A stretch of 17,322 nucleotides of DNA, taken from contig CAZMHJ010000019.1 in NCBI GenBank assembly GCA_964566075.1, forward strand, positions 1 to 17,322, given 5' to 3'. Source of the stretch: CAZMHJ01 sp964566075 (GTDB taxonomy: Bacteria; Patescibacteriota; Saccharimonadia; Saccharimonadales; CAIOMD01). Positions 1 through 5,983 of this stretch are shown here, in pieces. The translations under genes and the position numbers were made by a program. The notes beneath the pieces are model-generated. The model was not told where the DNA came from. It saw nothing but the letters and a program-made list of their open reading frames with translations, and did not search any database. Each line of letters opens with the position of its first letter. Within the stretch, counting starts at the first letter, position 1.

Positions 1-4
1 CAAT

Positions 5-16
5 TTCGACAAGCTA
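5..16 (+). repeat. Inverted repeat flanking orphan gene A, distal (3') copy
   Basis: TTCGACAAGCTA is found here and as its exact reverse complement at 663-674. The match continues imperfectly inward (TATGGGCAC here against AAGGGGCAC in the other copy, one mismatch and one indel). The two copies bracket the gene at 70-651 together with its ribosome binding site and 3' hairpins, but leave out its promoter. The 13-mer at 1-13 recurs as a direct repeat at 813-825. The repeat touches the window edge, so its outer limit cannot be seen. Confidence 0.6.
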
Positions 17-25
17 TGGGCACGA

Positions 26-76
26 GGGTGGGGGCAGAATGTGCAACCCCCACCCCGACTGCTGACAGGTCAGTCG
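26..76 (-). terminator. Double hairpin at the 3' end of orphan gene A
   Basis: There are two adjacent stem-loops. The first (56-61 with 71-76, CGACTG/CAGTCG) overlaps the TGA stop codon of the gene at 70-651. The second (26-34 with 47-55, GGGTGGGGG/CCCCCACCC) is a very strong GC stem. On the minus strand no U-tract follows, so it is not a canonical intrinsic terminator. It could protect the 3' end, pause polymerase, or be part of a mobile-cassette end. Confidence 0.5.
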
Positions 77-651
77 TACAGATGCTCACCCAGTGTCTTA
101 CCGGGTGTCGGATCATCCACGTACGGCTGCTCTGATGTTCTGTCTTGCTGAGGGTATTGCCAAGACCGTGTGCCATCTGGCAGGGTGATAGAAACCTCCA
201 GATCGGAACGAGGTCTGAAATGCTCCATCAGACTCCTCAGAGAAGTGCCACCATCTGACATGCGTGATGCTGTGCGGTCGAGGTAGTTGGGGATGGATGT
301 GTAGTACGCGGGGTCAGTCGACGGTTCATCGGCAGCAGTTACTGCCAGCATGCCAAGTAGCGTCGACTTGTTGAGCTCGTCGGCTTTGACCATGATGCGC
401 AGAACATCGTTCTCGATGACATGCCACGGTGTTCCATCAGTGATGACGAACAGCTCGTTGGATGCGAGCTTGGCGTAGCTGACTTGGGCCAAAGCTCGGA
501 TGTCTCGCTCGGGCCAGTTGATGAAGTAGTCGTATGCAGTCATCTTGCGCTTGATGGGGTGGTACTCCGGCTCGTCGCCGCAGTCGCACTCGTGCACGCG
601 AACGTTCAGCTGCGTGCCACCGATGAAGTACGTGTACAGGCTAACCCGCAT
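70..651 (-). CDS. Orphan gene A, hypothetical protein (193 aa)
   Basis: I do not recognise this protein family. The reading frame is open further upstream, to 849, but that extension would run through the promoter and leader. The start at 651 is preferred because AAGGGG lies 8 nt before the ATG and a consensus promoter sits 60-90 nt upstream. The product looks soluble and acidic, with no signal peptide or membrane segment. It has a Cys-x-Cys at residues 22-24, a Trp/Tyr-rich middle and a charged, Pro-rich C-terminus (about 165-185). The stop is TGA, used elsewhere in the window only by its neighbour at 873-1295. The gene is enclosed by the 5-16/663-674 inverted repeat and followed by GC-rich hairpins. 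It is probably an accessory, laterally acquired gene; function unknown. Confidence 0.72.
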   Translation of the reverse strand: MRVSLYTYFIGGTQLNVRVHECDCGDEPEYHPIKRKMTAYDYFINWPERDIRALAQVSYAKLASNELFVITDGTPWHVIENDVLRIMVKADELNKSTLLGMLAVTAADEPSTDPAYYTSIPNYLDRTASRMSDGGTSLRSLMEHFRPRSDLEVSITLPDGTRSWQYPQQDRTSEQPYVDDPTPGKTLGEHLYD

Positions 652-662
652 GATGTGCCCCT

Positions 663-674
663 TAGCTTGTCGAA
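663..674 (-). repeat. Inverted repeat flanking orphan gene A, proximal (5' leader) copy
   Basis: This is the reverse complement of 5-16. It lies in the predicted 5' leader of the gene at 70-651, immediately before the AAGGGG ribosome binding site, and the imperfect extension of the repeat covers that site (655-662). If the transcript ran through the distal copy, its 5' and 3' ends could pair and mask the ribosome binding site. Confidence 0.6.
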
Positions 675-714
675 TTGTGAGGTGCATGGGCCAAAGGGGC
701 CACAGTGCAAACAT

Positions 715-743
715 ATTATATAATATTAGTATATTTGTGGCAA
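715..743 (-). promoter_or_regulatory. Promoter of orphan gene A
   Basis: Read on the minus strand, TTGCCA (738-743) is followed by a 17-nt spacer and a perfect TATAAT (715-720). The predicted start site is near 708, giving a leader of about 57 nt. The leader includes a small GGCC/GGCC hairpin near 690-704. The AT-rich block contrasts with the GC-richer gene it drives. Confidence 0.75.
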
Positions 744-816
744 TTATTATCGGAGATGGTATTGCTTTTCGGCTTAGAGAAGCCTCATCAGAACAAACGA
801 AATTTGTTGAAGCAAT

Positions 817-830
817 TTCGACAAGATAGT
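817..830 (+). repeat. Inverted repeat flanking orphan gene B, distal (3') copy
   Basis: TTCGACAAGATAGT is repeated as its exact reverse complement at 1313-1326, a perfect 14-bp inverted repeat around the gene at 873-1295. Its first nine bases match the repeat around orphan gene A. The 13-mer at 813-825 is identical to 1-13, in direct orientation. Confidence 0.62.
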
Positions 831-878
831 ACCTGACGGGCGGGGGCAAGCGAACTTGCCCCCGCCGAAGCGTCAGGT
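831..878 (-). terminator. Long hairpin overlapping the stop codon of orphan gene B
   Basis: The outer stem is 831-838 with 871-878 (ACCTGACG/CGTCAGGT). The inner stem is 841-850 with 855-864 (CGGGGGCAAG/CTTGCCCCCG), closed by a loop that reads UUCG in the minus-strand transcript. The TGA stop codon lies inside the outer stem. No U-tract follows on the minus strand; the inverted repeat at 817-830 comes next. Confidence 0.6.
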
Positions 879-1295
879 GTAGACGATGGAGTCCGAGGGC
901 CTGAACGGTTGGAACGAGCCGAACCTGGTTTGCACCAAGCGGTCAGTGCCGTTGCTGCTCATCAGGAGTGAGAGATATTTTCTCTCAGGGAACTTTCGCA
1001 GACCACGTGCGTCGAAGGTTTTTCCATCGATGAATACGCATCCATCGATTTTCTCGCTAGCGAGCACGTGGCTTACTTTTTCCTGTTCTCCACTTGGGGA
1101 GACGAGCACCCTAATTTCGATGGGTACTCTCGAGAATGCGTAGCACTCTGCACCACGCGGAGCCATACGCAGAGCGTACTCTGCGGTAGGTGCGTCGATT
1201 GAGCGCGACGAGGTCGGTTCCTCAGAACCCACCACCCAGAACTGAACGAAATAACGATACTGCGTCTTGAGTACGATGATCTTTTCGTTAGCCAT
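873..1295 (-). CDS. Orphan gene B, hypothetical protein (140 aa)
   Basis: I do not recognise a family. The ATG at 1295 is preceded by an AGGTGGAG ribosome binding site and, further up, by a good promoter, so the start is well supported. The product is a small soluble protein with alternating hydrophobic/charged stretches suggesting beta strands (about 5-23 and 58-66) and no signal peptide or transmembrane segment. It has two isolated cysteines (51 and 86), not a metal motif. The stop is TGA and lies inside a long hairpin. The gene has the same layout as its neighbour at 70-651: own promoter, ~57-nt leader, inverted repeat, gene, GC hairpin, inverted repeat. The two proteins do not look homologous. 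Probably an accessory gene. Confidence 0.75.
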   Translation of the reverse strand: MANEKIIVLKTQYRYFVQFWVVGSEEPTSSRSIDAPTAEYALRMAPRGAECYAFSRVPIEIRVLVSPSGEQEKVSHVLASEKIDGCVFIDGKTFDARGLRKFPERKYLSLLMSSNGTDRLVQTRFGSFQPFRPSDSIVYT

Positions 1296-1312
1296 GACAT
1301 CTCCACCTTTAC

Positions 1313-1326
1313 ACTATCTTGTCGAA
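1313..1326 (-). repeat. Inverted repeat flanking orphan gene B, proximal (5' leader) copy
   Basis: This is the reverse complement of 817-830, located in the predicted leader of the gene at 873-1295, upstream of its ribosome binding site. A separate small hairpin (1332-1337 with 1344-1349, CTAAAT/ATTTAG) precedes it in the same leader. Confidence 0.62.
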
Positions 1327-1358
1327 GGGCACTAAATCAGACAATTTAGCTGACGTAT

Positions 1359-1387
1359 ATAATACCATAAAACAGTAAAAATTACAA
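1359..1387 (-). promoter_or_regulatory. Promoter of orphan gene B
   Basis: On the minus strand TTGTAA (1382-1387) is separated by 17 nt from TATTAT (1359-1364), which also carries an extended -10 TG (TGG before TATTAT). The predicted start is near 1352, giving a 57-nt leader. The promoter is divergent from the rplC promoter, whose nearest -35 candidates begin about 30 nt away. Confidence 0.72.
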
Positions 1388-1424
1388 TATAGGGTGTCGT
1401 AACACGCTAACTTCTTAAAAAGTG

Positions 1425-1453
1425 TTGACTTAACAGATATAATCTGGTATTTT
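1425..1453 (+). promoter_or_regulatory. Promoter of the rplC (S10-spc) operon
   Basis: TTGACT (1425-1430) is followed by 17 nt and TATTTT (1448-1453), with an extended -10 TG at 1445-1446. An overlapping alternative is TATAAT at 1438-1443 with a weak TTAAAA at 1415-1420. Either would start transcription at about 1450-1460 and leave a leader of roughly 125-135 nt before rplC. Confidence 0.65.
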
Positions 1454-1459
1454 AAATTG

Positions 1460-1584
1460 GTATATCAAGATTTTGTTCCTTGGTGAGTCGGCAAGTCCCT
1501 GCAAATAACAGAGATACTACCGCGCCACCAAGCATTTTTATGGCCTAAAGGCTGCCAAGGAACATGTAACAAGCAAGGAGTACT
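1460..1584 (+). promoter_or_regulatory. Structured 5' leader of the rplC operon, candidate autoregulatory element
   Basis: TGTTCCTTGG (1474-1483) pairs perfectly with CCAAGGAACA (1555-1564) to close a ~70-nt domain ending 11 nt before the AGGAG ribosome binding site (1576-1580). Part of the same 5' strand (1479-1485, CTTGGTG) can instead pair with CACCAAG at 1526-1532, or CTTG (1479-1482) with CAAG (1492-1495). The long stem and these local hairpins exclude each other, as in a switch. In other bacteria this operon is often repressed by one of its own products (L4 in Escherichia coli). I do not recognise this leader as a known motif. Confidence 0.45.
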
Positions 1585-2196
1585 ATGAAAGCACTCATTA
1601 CGAGGAAGGTCGGCATGACGAGCATCATTACTGATGATGGTTCTTTGGTGCCTGTGACCTTGCTTTCCGCTAGTCCCTGTGTGGTGACACAGGTCAAAAC
1701 TGCCGAAACCGATGGTTATACGGCGGTACAGCTTGGCTTCGAAGAAGGCAAGCAGGTCGGCAAAGCCCAAGCCGGCCACTTCAAAAAATCGGGCATCACC
1801 CCTAAAGTTGTACGCGAGTTTCGCGTCGACGAAATCGAAGAAGGCTTAGCCGCTGGTAGCACACTCGCAGCTGATGTCTTTGAACTTGGTGATACGGTAC
1901 ACGTTACCGGTACCAGCAAGGGTAAAGGTTTCGAAGGCAACATCAAGCGACACAACTTTAAGCGCGGTCGAAAGACTCACGGTGGTCGATCATATCGTCG
2001 CCCTGGTTCTATCGGCTCAATGTATCCACAAAAAATCTTTAAGGGCAAGCGCATGGCTGGTCAGGGCGGTCACGAACAAGTTACCGTTCAGAACCTTAAG
2101 GTCGCGCTTGTAGACACCGAAAACCAAGTCATTGGTCTTATTGGTGCCGTTCCTGGCCCTCGCAAGGGCATTATCTTAGTGAAAGGAGCAAACTAA
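1585..2196 (+). CDS. rplC: 50S ribosomal protein uL3
   Basis: The protein (203 aa) binds 23S rRNA early in 50S assembly and reaches toward the peptidyl-transferase centre. It begins MKALITRKVGMTSI and has the family core GTSKGKGF with the downstream GSIG and FKGKRMAGQ motifs (residues about 110-165). Length is normal. The residue after GSIG is Ser145, where Escherichia coli has the glutamine methylated by PrmB, so that modification is not expected. The start is set by AGGAG 4 nt before the ATG. It is the first gene of the operon; rpsJ, which usually precedes it, is not present. The stop overlaps the rplD start (TAATG). Confidence 0.97.
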   Translation: MKALITRKVGMTSIITDDGSLVPVTLLSASPCVVTQVKTAETDGYTAVQLGFEEGKQVGKAQAGHFKKSGITPKVVREFRVDEIEEGLAAGSTLAADVFELGDTVHVTGTSKGKGFEGNIKRHNFKRGRKTHGGRSYRRPGSIGSMYPQKIFKGKRMAGQGGHEQVTVQNLKVALVDTENQVIGLIGAVPGPRKGIILVKGAN

Positions 2197-2837
2197 TGGC
2201 TACCACTACTTTTACAGCTAGCGGCGCTAAAGCCACCACTGCTGCTTCTTTACCAAAGAGTGTGTTTGCAGTCGAAGTAAACAATCATCAACTCTTAAAA
2301 GACGCGTACTTAGCACACCTCGCAAATGGTCGTGTTAATTTGGCGAAAACCCTAAACCGCGGCGATGTCAGCGGTGGTGGTATCAAGCCATGGCGTCAAA
2401 AAGGTACTGGTCGTGCACGATTTGGTTCTTCACGTAACCCAATCTGGCGTACTGGTGGTGTTGTCTTTGGCCCAACTGGCGCCGAAAACTACACACGCAA
2501 GCTTAACGTTACCGCTAAACGACGCGCCTTAACCCAGGCTTTAAGCCTTGCTAACAGCAGCAAAAACCTCGTTGTTATCGAAGATTTTGTTGTTAAGGAT
2601 GGCAAAACCAAAACTGCAGCAGCATTGCTCGCAAAGATTGGTACACCAAGCCGTGTCGTTATCGTAGTAACTACTAAGACTCCTGAACTCGTTCGCGCAA
2701 CTGCAAACTTGCCTGAAGTTATTGTCAGTACTGCAAACGGCCTTAATGTATATGACGTTCTAAATGCCAGCCACATAGTTATCACCAAAGATGCTATCGC
2801 TGCAATCGAAGCTCGTCTTACGGGAGGTACCAAATAA
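2196..2837 (+). CDS. rplD: 50S ribosomal protein uL4
   Basis: This is an early-assembly protein whose extended loop lines the exit tunnel. The 213-aa sequence has the conserved loop GGGIKPWRQKGTGRARFGSS (about 60-80) and a Rossmann-like C-terminal half. It has an Ala/Thr-rich N-terminal extension of about 20 residues before the usual start of the domain. In proteobacteria L4 is the repressor of this operon, which makes it one candidate ligand for the leader at 1460-1584. The gene is translationally coupled to both neighbours through TAATG overlaps. Confidence 0.96.
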   Translation: MATTTFTASGAKATTAASLPKSVFAVEVNNHQLLKDAYLAHLANGRVNLAKTLNRGDVSGGGIKPWRQKGTGRARFGSSRNPIWRTGGVVFGPTGAENYTRKLNVTAKRRALTQALSLANSSKNLVVIEDFVVKDGKTKTAAALLAKIGTPSRVVIVVTTKTPELVRATANLPEVIVSTANGLNVYDVLNASHIVITKDAIAAIEARLTGGTK

Positions 2838-3151
2838 TGAGTTTTGTACTATACCCACGCGTGAGTGAAAAAGCCTATGCATCAGCAACGGGCTTGAACA
2901 CCTACGTATTTAATGTGCCAATGAACACCAACAAGATTGAAATCAAGAAAGCTGTCGAAGCTCAGTACAACGTAACGGTCGAAACCGTTAATATCGTTGT
3001 TAACAAGGGTAAGGCAGTCAACCGCTTAGTAAACAACCGTGGTATCCGTACCCGTGGTTCACGCAGCGACTTTAAGAAGGCCTACGTTGTGGTTAAGAAG
3101 GGTCAAACGATTCCTGTCTTTGCCGCACAAGAGGAAGAGGGAGATAAGTAA
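2837..3151 (+). CDS. rplW: 50S ribosomal protein uL23
   Basis: The product (104 aa) sits at the exit of the peptide tunnel and forms the docking site for trigger factor and SRP. Recognisable features are the N-terminal LYPRVSEKAY, the TNKIEIKKAVEAQYNV segment and a basic hairpin (GIRTRGSRSDFKKAYV, about 72-87) that reaches into the tunnel. Length is typical. The short acidic C-terminal tail (EEEGDK) is lineage-specific. It overlaps rplD and rplB by one base. Confidence 0.96.
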   Translation: MSFVLYPRVSEKAYASATGLNTYVFNVPMNTNKIEIKKAVEAQYNVTVETVNIVVNKGKAVNRLVNNRGIRTRGSRSDFKKAYVVVKKGQTIPVFAAQEEEGDK

Positions 3152-4008
3152 TGGCTATTAAACAATTAAAACCAACTACTCCCGGCCGTCGTGGCATGAC
3201 GAGTCAAGATTTTGACGAAATCACTGCTAAAAAGCCTGTAAAGAGCCTACTTGTTATTAAGAAGGGTTCTGTTGGTCGCAACAACCAAGGTCGTATTACT
3301 ACTCGCCATCGTGGTGGTGGTGTACGCCGTTATTACCGTATTATCGACTTCAAGCTCGTTGCTGGTACAACCGCAACGGTAGAAGCCATCGAATACGATC
3401 CAAACCGCTCAGCTCGTATTGCTCGCATCAAAGATCAAAGTGGTGTCTACCACTACATCATTGCTGCACAGGGCATGAAAGTTGGCCAAACAATCACCTC
3501 TGCTGACGAAGCACCGGTTGAAACTGGTAACCGTTTACCACTTAAGAACATCCCAACGGGTAGTTCTATTTATGCTATCGAACTCCAAGCCGGCCGCGGT
3601 GCCCAAATGGTCCGCAGCGCAGGTAACAGTGCTCAATTAGTTGCGAAAGAAGGCGACTATGCACAAGTTAAGCTGCCAAGTGGCGAAGTTCGCTTAGTCC
3701 ATGTTGAATGTACTGCACAAATCGGTGTGGTTGGTAATGCTCAGCACCAAAACGTAAAGATTGGTAAAGCTGGTCGTAACCGCCGCAAGGGTATCCGCCC
3801 ATCGGTTCGTGGTGTTGTTATGAACGCCGTAGATCACCCACACGGTGGTGGTGACGGTGGTCGTCACGGTGTTGGTGGTGGTAAAGGTCATGGTGCCGCG
3901 CCAAAGACTCCTTGGGGTCAAAAGACGCTTGGTTACAAGACTCGCCGCCGTAAAGTTTCAAATTCGTTTATCGTTAAAAGCCGCCATCAGGCTAAGAGGA
4001 GAGGTTAA
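3151..4008 (+). CDS. rplB: 50S ribosomal protein uL2
   Basis: The 285-aa protein is needed for subunit joining and supports the peptidyl-transferase centre. The signature DHPHGGGDGG starts at Asp228, placing His229 at the same number as the functionally important histidine of Escherichia coli L2. An SH3-like/OB middle and a Lys/Arg-rich C-terminus (KTRRRKVSNSFIVK) are present. The Gly/His-rich stretch at about 230-250 is family-typical, with glycine codons that look repetitive at DNA level (3841-3900). It is preceded by rplW (TAATG overlap) and followed 2 nt later by rpsS. Confidence 0.98.
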   Translation: MAIKQLKPTTPGRRGMTSQDFDEITAKKPVKSLLVIKKGSVGRNNQGRITTRHRGGGVRRYYRIIDFKLVAGTTATVEAIEYDPNRSARIARIKDQSGVYHYIIAAQGMKVGQTITSADEAPVETGNRLPLKNIPTGSSIYAIELQAGRGAQMVRSAGNSAQLVAKEGDYAQVKLPSGEVRLVHVECTAQIGVVGNAQHQNVKIGKAGRNRRKGIRPSVRGVVMNAVDHPHGGGDGGRHGVGGGKGHGAAPKTPWGQKTLGYKTRRRKVSNSFIVKSRHQAKRRG

Positions 4009-4010
4009 GT

Positions 4011-4280
4011 ATGAGTCGTTCACTTAAGAAGGGCCCATTCGTTGATCCTAAGCTGGCCAAGAAGGTGTCGGCACTAGGCAACGAAGATCGCACCATCGTA
4101 AAAACATGGGCGCGTGCTTCAACGATTTCACCGGAATTCGTCGGTAAGACTATCGCTGTACACAATGGTCGAGTACACGTACCGGTGTTCGTTACAGAAA
4201 ACATGGTTGGTCACAAGCTCGGTGAGTTTGCACCAACTCGTAAGTTCCGCACTCATGGCGGTAAATTGGCTAAGAAGTAG
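4011..4280 (+). CDS. rpsS: 30S ribosomal protein uS19
   Basis: This head protein of the 30S subunit (89 aa) contacts uS13 and the tRNA/bridge region. It has the hallmark MSRSLKKGPFVDPKL start, a central TISPEFVGKTIAVHNG, and the C-terminal HKLGEFAPTRKFRTH. A strong AGGAGAGG ribosome binding site at the end of rplB fixes the start. It stops with TAG, 11 nt before rplV. Confidence 0.97.
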   Translation: MSRSLKKGPFVDPKLAKKVSALGNEDRTIVKTWARASTISPEFVGKTIAVHNGRVHVPVFVTENMVGHKLGEFAPTRKFRTHGGKLAKK

Positions 4281-4291
4281 GAGCGAATACT

Positions 4292-4690
4292 ATGCCTGTA
4301 CAAGCTATTGCAAAAGGTGTTCGCATGAGTCCACGTAAAGTGGGCGTCGTTGCCGCTCTTGTTCGTGGTCGCACGGTTGCAGATGCGCTCGTTATTTTAG
4401 AGCACACTCCACGCCGCAGCGCCGAGCCAGTGGCAAAGGTTATTGCAAGTGCAAAGGCAAACGCCGAGCACAACCATAACTTAAAGCCAGACACCCTCAA
4501 GATTGTTGAAATTAGTGTAACCCCTGGCCAACGCCTCAAGCGTTATCGTCCAGCAGCACGTGGTCGTGCATTGCCATTCCAGCGCCGCACCAGCCACATT
4601 CGTGTTGTTGTTGACGGTGAAGCTCGTGTTGCCAAAAAGGTTGCCGACAAGAAAGCTGACGCTAAGCCAGCAACAAAGGAGTCAAAATAA
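4292..4690 (+). CDS. rplV: 50S ribosomal protein uL22
   Basis: The protein binds all domains of 23S rRNA, and its beta-hairpin lines the exit tunnel (site of macrolide-resistance changes in other bacteria). The 132-aa sequence shows VRMSPRKVGVVAALVRGR near the N-terminus and the hairpin RLKRYRPAARGRALPFQRRTSHI (about 78-100, quoted only in part by family position). The last ~20 residues are a Lys/Ala-rich tail (KKVADKKADAKPATKESK) beyond the usual end. It overlaps the rpsC start. Confidence 0.96.
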   Translation: MPVQAIAKGVRMSPRKVGVVAALVRGRTVADALVILEHTPRRSAEPVAKVIASAKANAEHNHNLKPDTLKIVEISVTPGQRLKRYRPAARGRALPFQRRTSHIRVVVDGEARVAKKVADKKADAKPATKESK

Positions 4691-5322
4691 TGGGTCAAAA
4701 AGTAAATCCTATTAGCATGCGTCTCCAAGTTAATAAGGACTGGCGCAGCAAATGGTTTGCACCTAAAAAGGATTATGCAAACTTTCTTACGCAAGATCTT
4801 TCGGTTCGCCGTATGATCGAAAAGAAGATTGGTTCGCGCGGTGCTATTAATAAGGTAGACATCGAGCGCTCACCAAACATGGTTACCGTTACTATTCACA
4901 CTGCTAAGGCTGGTGTAGTTATCGGTCGCGGTGGCGCAGGCGCACAAGAACTTAAAGCTGCAATCGAAAAGATTTACGGCACACAGGTTCGCGTCAACAT
5001 TGAAGAAGTTAAGAAACCTGAACTCCAGGCTAAGTTGGTTGCCGAAAACATCGCTAACCAAATTGAGCGTCGTATTGCCTTCCGCCGTGCTATCAAAAGC
5101 GCTGCTGGTGCAACCATGCGCGGTGGAGCAAAGGGTATTCGTATCGAAATCGCTGGTCGTTTGAACGGTGCTGAAATGTCACGCCGCGAAAAGATTATCG
5201 AAGGTAGCGTGCCACTGCACACCCTTCGCGCTGATATCGACTACGGCTACGTCCGTGCGCAACAGCCGGGTGCCGGTATTATCGGTATCAAGGTTTGGAT
5301 TTATAAAGGGGAGGTAAGCTAG
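4690..5322 (+). CDS. rpsC: 30S ribosomal protein uS3
   Basis: This head protein (210 aa) lines the mRNA entry channel and, with uS4 and uS5, has helicase activity. It starts MGQKVNPISMRL. A type-II KH domain carries the GxxG loop as GRGG (residues 79-82), and the C-terminal domain holds the conserved RMGRGGAKGI-like stretch and GYVRAQQPGAGIIGIKVWIYKGE. Length is close to the bacterial core, without long extensions. It stops with TAG, 1 nt before the rplP ATG. Confidence 0.97.
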   Translation: MGQKVNPISMRLQVNKDWRSKWFAPKKDYANFLTQDLSVRRMIEKKIGSRGAINKVDIERSPNMVTVTIHTAKAGVVIGRGGAGAQELKAAIEKIYGTQVRVNIEEVKKPELQAKLVAENIANQIERRIAFRRAIKSAAGATMRGGAKGIRIEIAGRLNGAEMSRREKIIEGSVPLHTLRADIDYGYVRAQQPGAGIIGIKVWIYKGEVS

Positions 5323-5323
5323 T

Positions 5324-5740
5324 ATGTTACTCCCTAATAAAATGAAGCACCGCAAGGTGTTTAAGGGCAAGATTCGCGGTAAGGCTACCGTTGGCAATTA
5401 CATTGCACACGGCCAGTACGCATTGCAGGCACAAGGCCACGAGCGTATTACCAGCCGCCAAATCGAATCTGCTCGTCAGGCGATGACCCGCTATATCAAG
5501 CGTGGTGGTCAAATTTGGATTCGTATCTTCCCACACACTCCTGTTTCACGCAAACCACAAGACGTGAAAATGGGTAGTGGTAAAGGAAGCCCAGAATTTT
5601 TCGTAGCAAAGGTAAAGCCAGGTACCATTTTGTTTGAAATGGCCGACGTTACCGAAGAGCAAGCACGCGAGGCTATGCGCCTTGCCGCTCACAAGCTACC
5701 TGTTAAGACTAAGTTTATTACCCGTGAGGAGACAAACTAA
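5324..5740 (+). CDS. rplP: 50S ribosomal protein uL16
   Basis: The product (138 aa) organises the tRNA-binding region of the 50S subunit near the A site. Conserved segments are MLLPNKMKHRKVFKG, the GRITSRQIEAAR-like ERITSRQIESARQAMTR, the IRIFPHTPVSRKP segment and the MGSGKGSPEFFVAKVKPGTI loop (about 82-100). Length is normal. GGGAGG near the end of rpsC is the likely ribosome binding site. It overlaps rpmC by one base. Confidence 0.97.
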   Translation: MLLPNKMKHRKVFKGKIRGKATVGNYIAHGQYALQAQGHERITSRQIESARQAMTRYIKRGGQIWIRIFPHTPVSRKPQDVKMGSGKGSPEFFVAKVKPGTILFEMADVTEEQAREAMRLAAHKLPVKTKFITREETN

Positions 5741-5982
5741 TGGCAACTGCAAAGAAACCAGCTAGCAAAGCTCCTGCTGCAACTAAGAAAGTCGATTACA
5801 AGACGCTTTCAAAAGAAGACCTTCTAAAGAAGCTCGCCGAACTACGTGACGAAACCGTTACTATCAAGCGCAGCATCAAAGAAGGTGGTGCACAGAACTA
5901 TCGTGCCCACACTGTAAAGCGCCGCGAATTGGCTCGTGTGTTAACTGCCCTTAATGCGAAGGCAGAAGGAGAGGAGAAGTAA
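5740..5982 (+). CDS. rpmC: 50S ribosomal protein uL29
   Basis: This small helical protein (80 aa) sits near the tunnel exit beside uL23. The family core, LSKEDLLKKLAELRDETVTIKR and the following VKRRELARVLTALNA, occupies about residues 22-74. It is preceded by an Ala/Lys/Pro-rich extension of roughly 17 residues (MATAKKPASKAPAATKK) not found in most bacteria. The TAATG overlap with rplP fixes the start. rpsQ follows after 1 nt. Confidence 0.95.
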   Translation: MATAKKPASKAPAATKKVDYKTLSKEDLLKKLAELRDETVTIKRSIKEGGAQNYRAHTVKRRELARVLTALNAKAEGEEK

Positions 5983-5983
5983 G

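Noticed and set aside
652..849. Longer 259-residue version of orphan gene A starting at 849
   Set aside because: The extra 66 codons cross a consensus promoter, the inverted repeat and a GC hairpin; the ATG at 651 has a ribosome binding site.
70..1295. UGA recoded as glycine or tryptophan
   Set aside because: Both in-frame TGAs sit at hairpins and repeats where the genes plausibly end, and no core gene has an internal TGA.
1..1330. Integron cassette array
   Set aside because: I see no attC-like RYYYAAC/GTTRRRY core pairs, and no integrase gene is in the window; the repeats are inverted around each gene, unlike attC sites, which recur in one orientation.
1..1330. Insertion sequence
   Set aside because: Neither orphan protein shows transposase motifs, and I could not find target-site duplications outside the inverted repeats.
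1465..1779. Minus-strand ORF of 104 codons over the rplC leader and start
   Set aside because: It runs antisense across the structured leader and rplC, lacks a promoter or ribosome binding site, and has no recognisable domain.
3841..3900. GGT-rich repeat tract
   Set aside because: This is the conserved glycine/histidine-rich loop of uL2 with repeated glycine codons, not a DNA repeat element.
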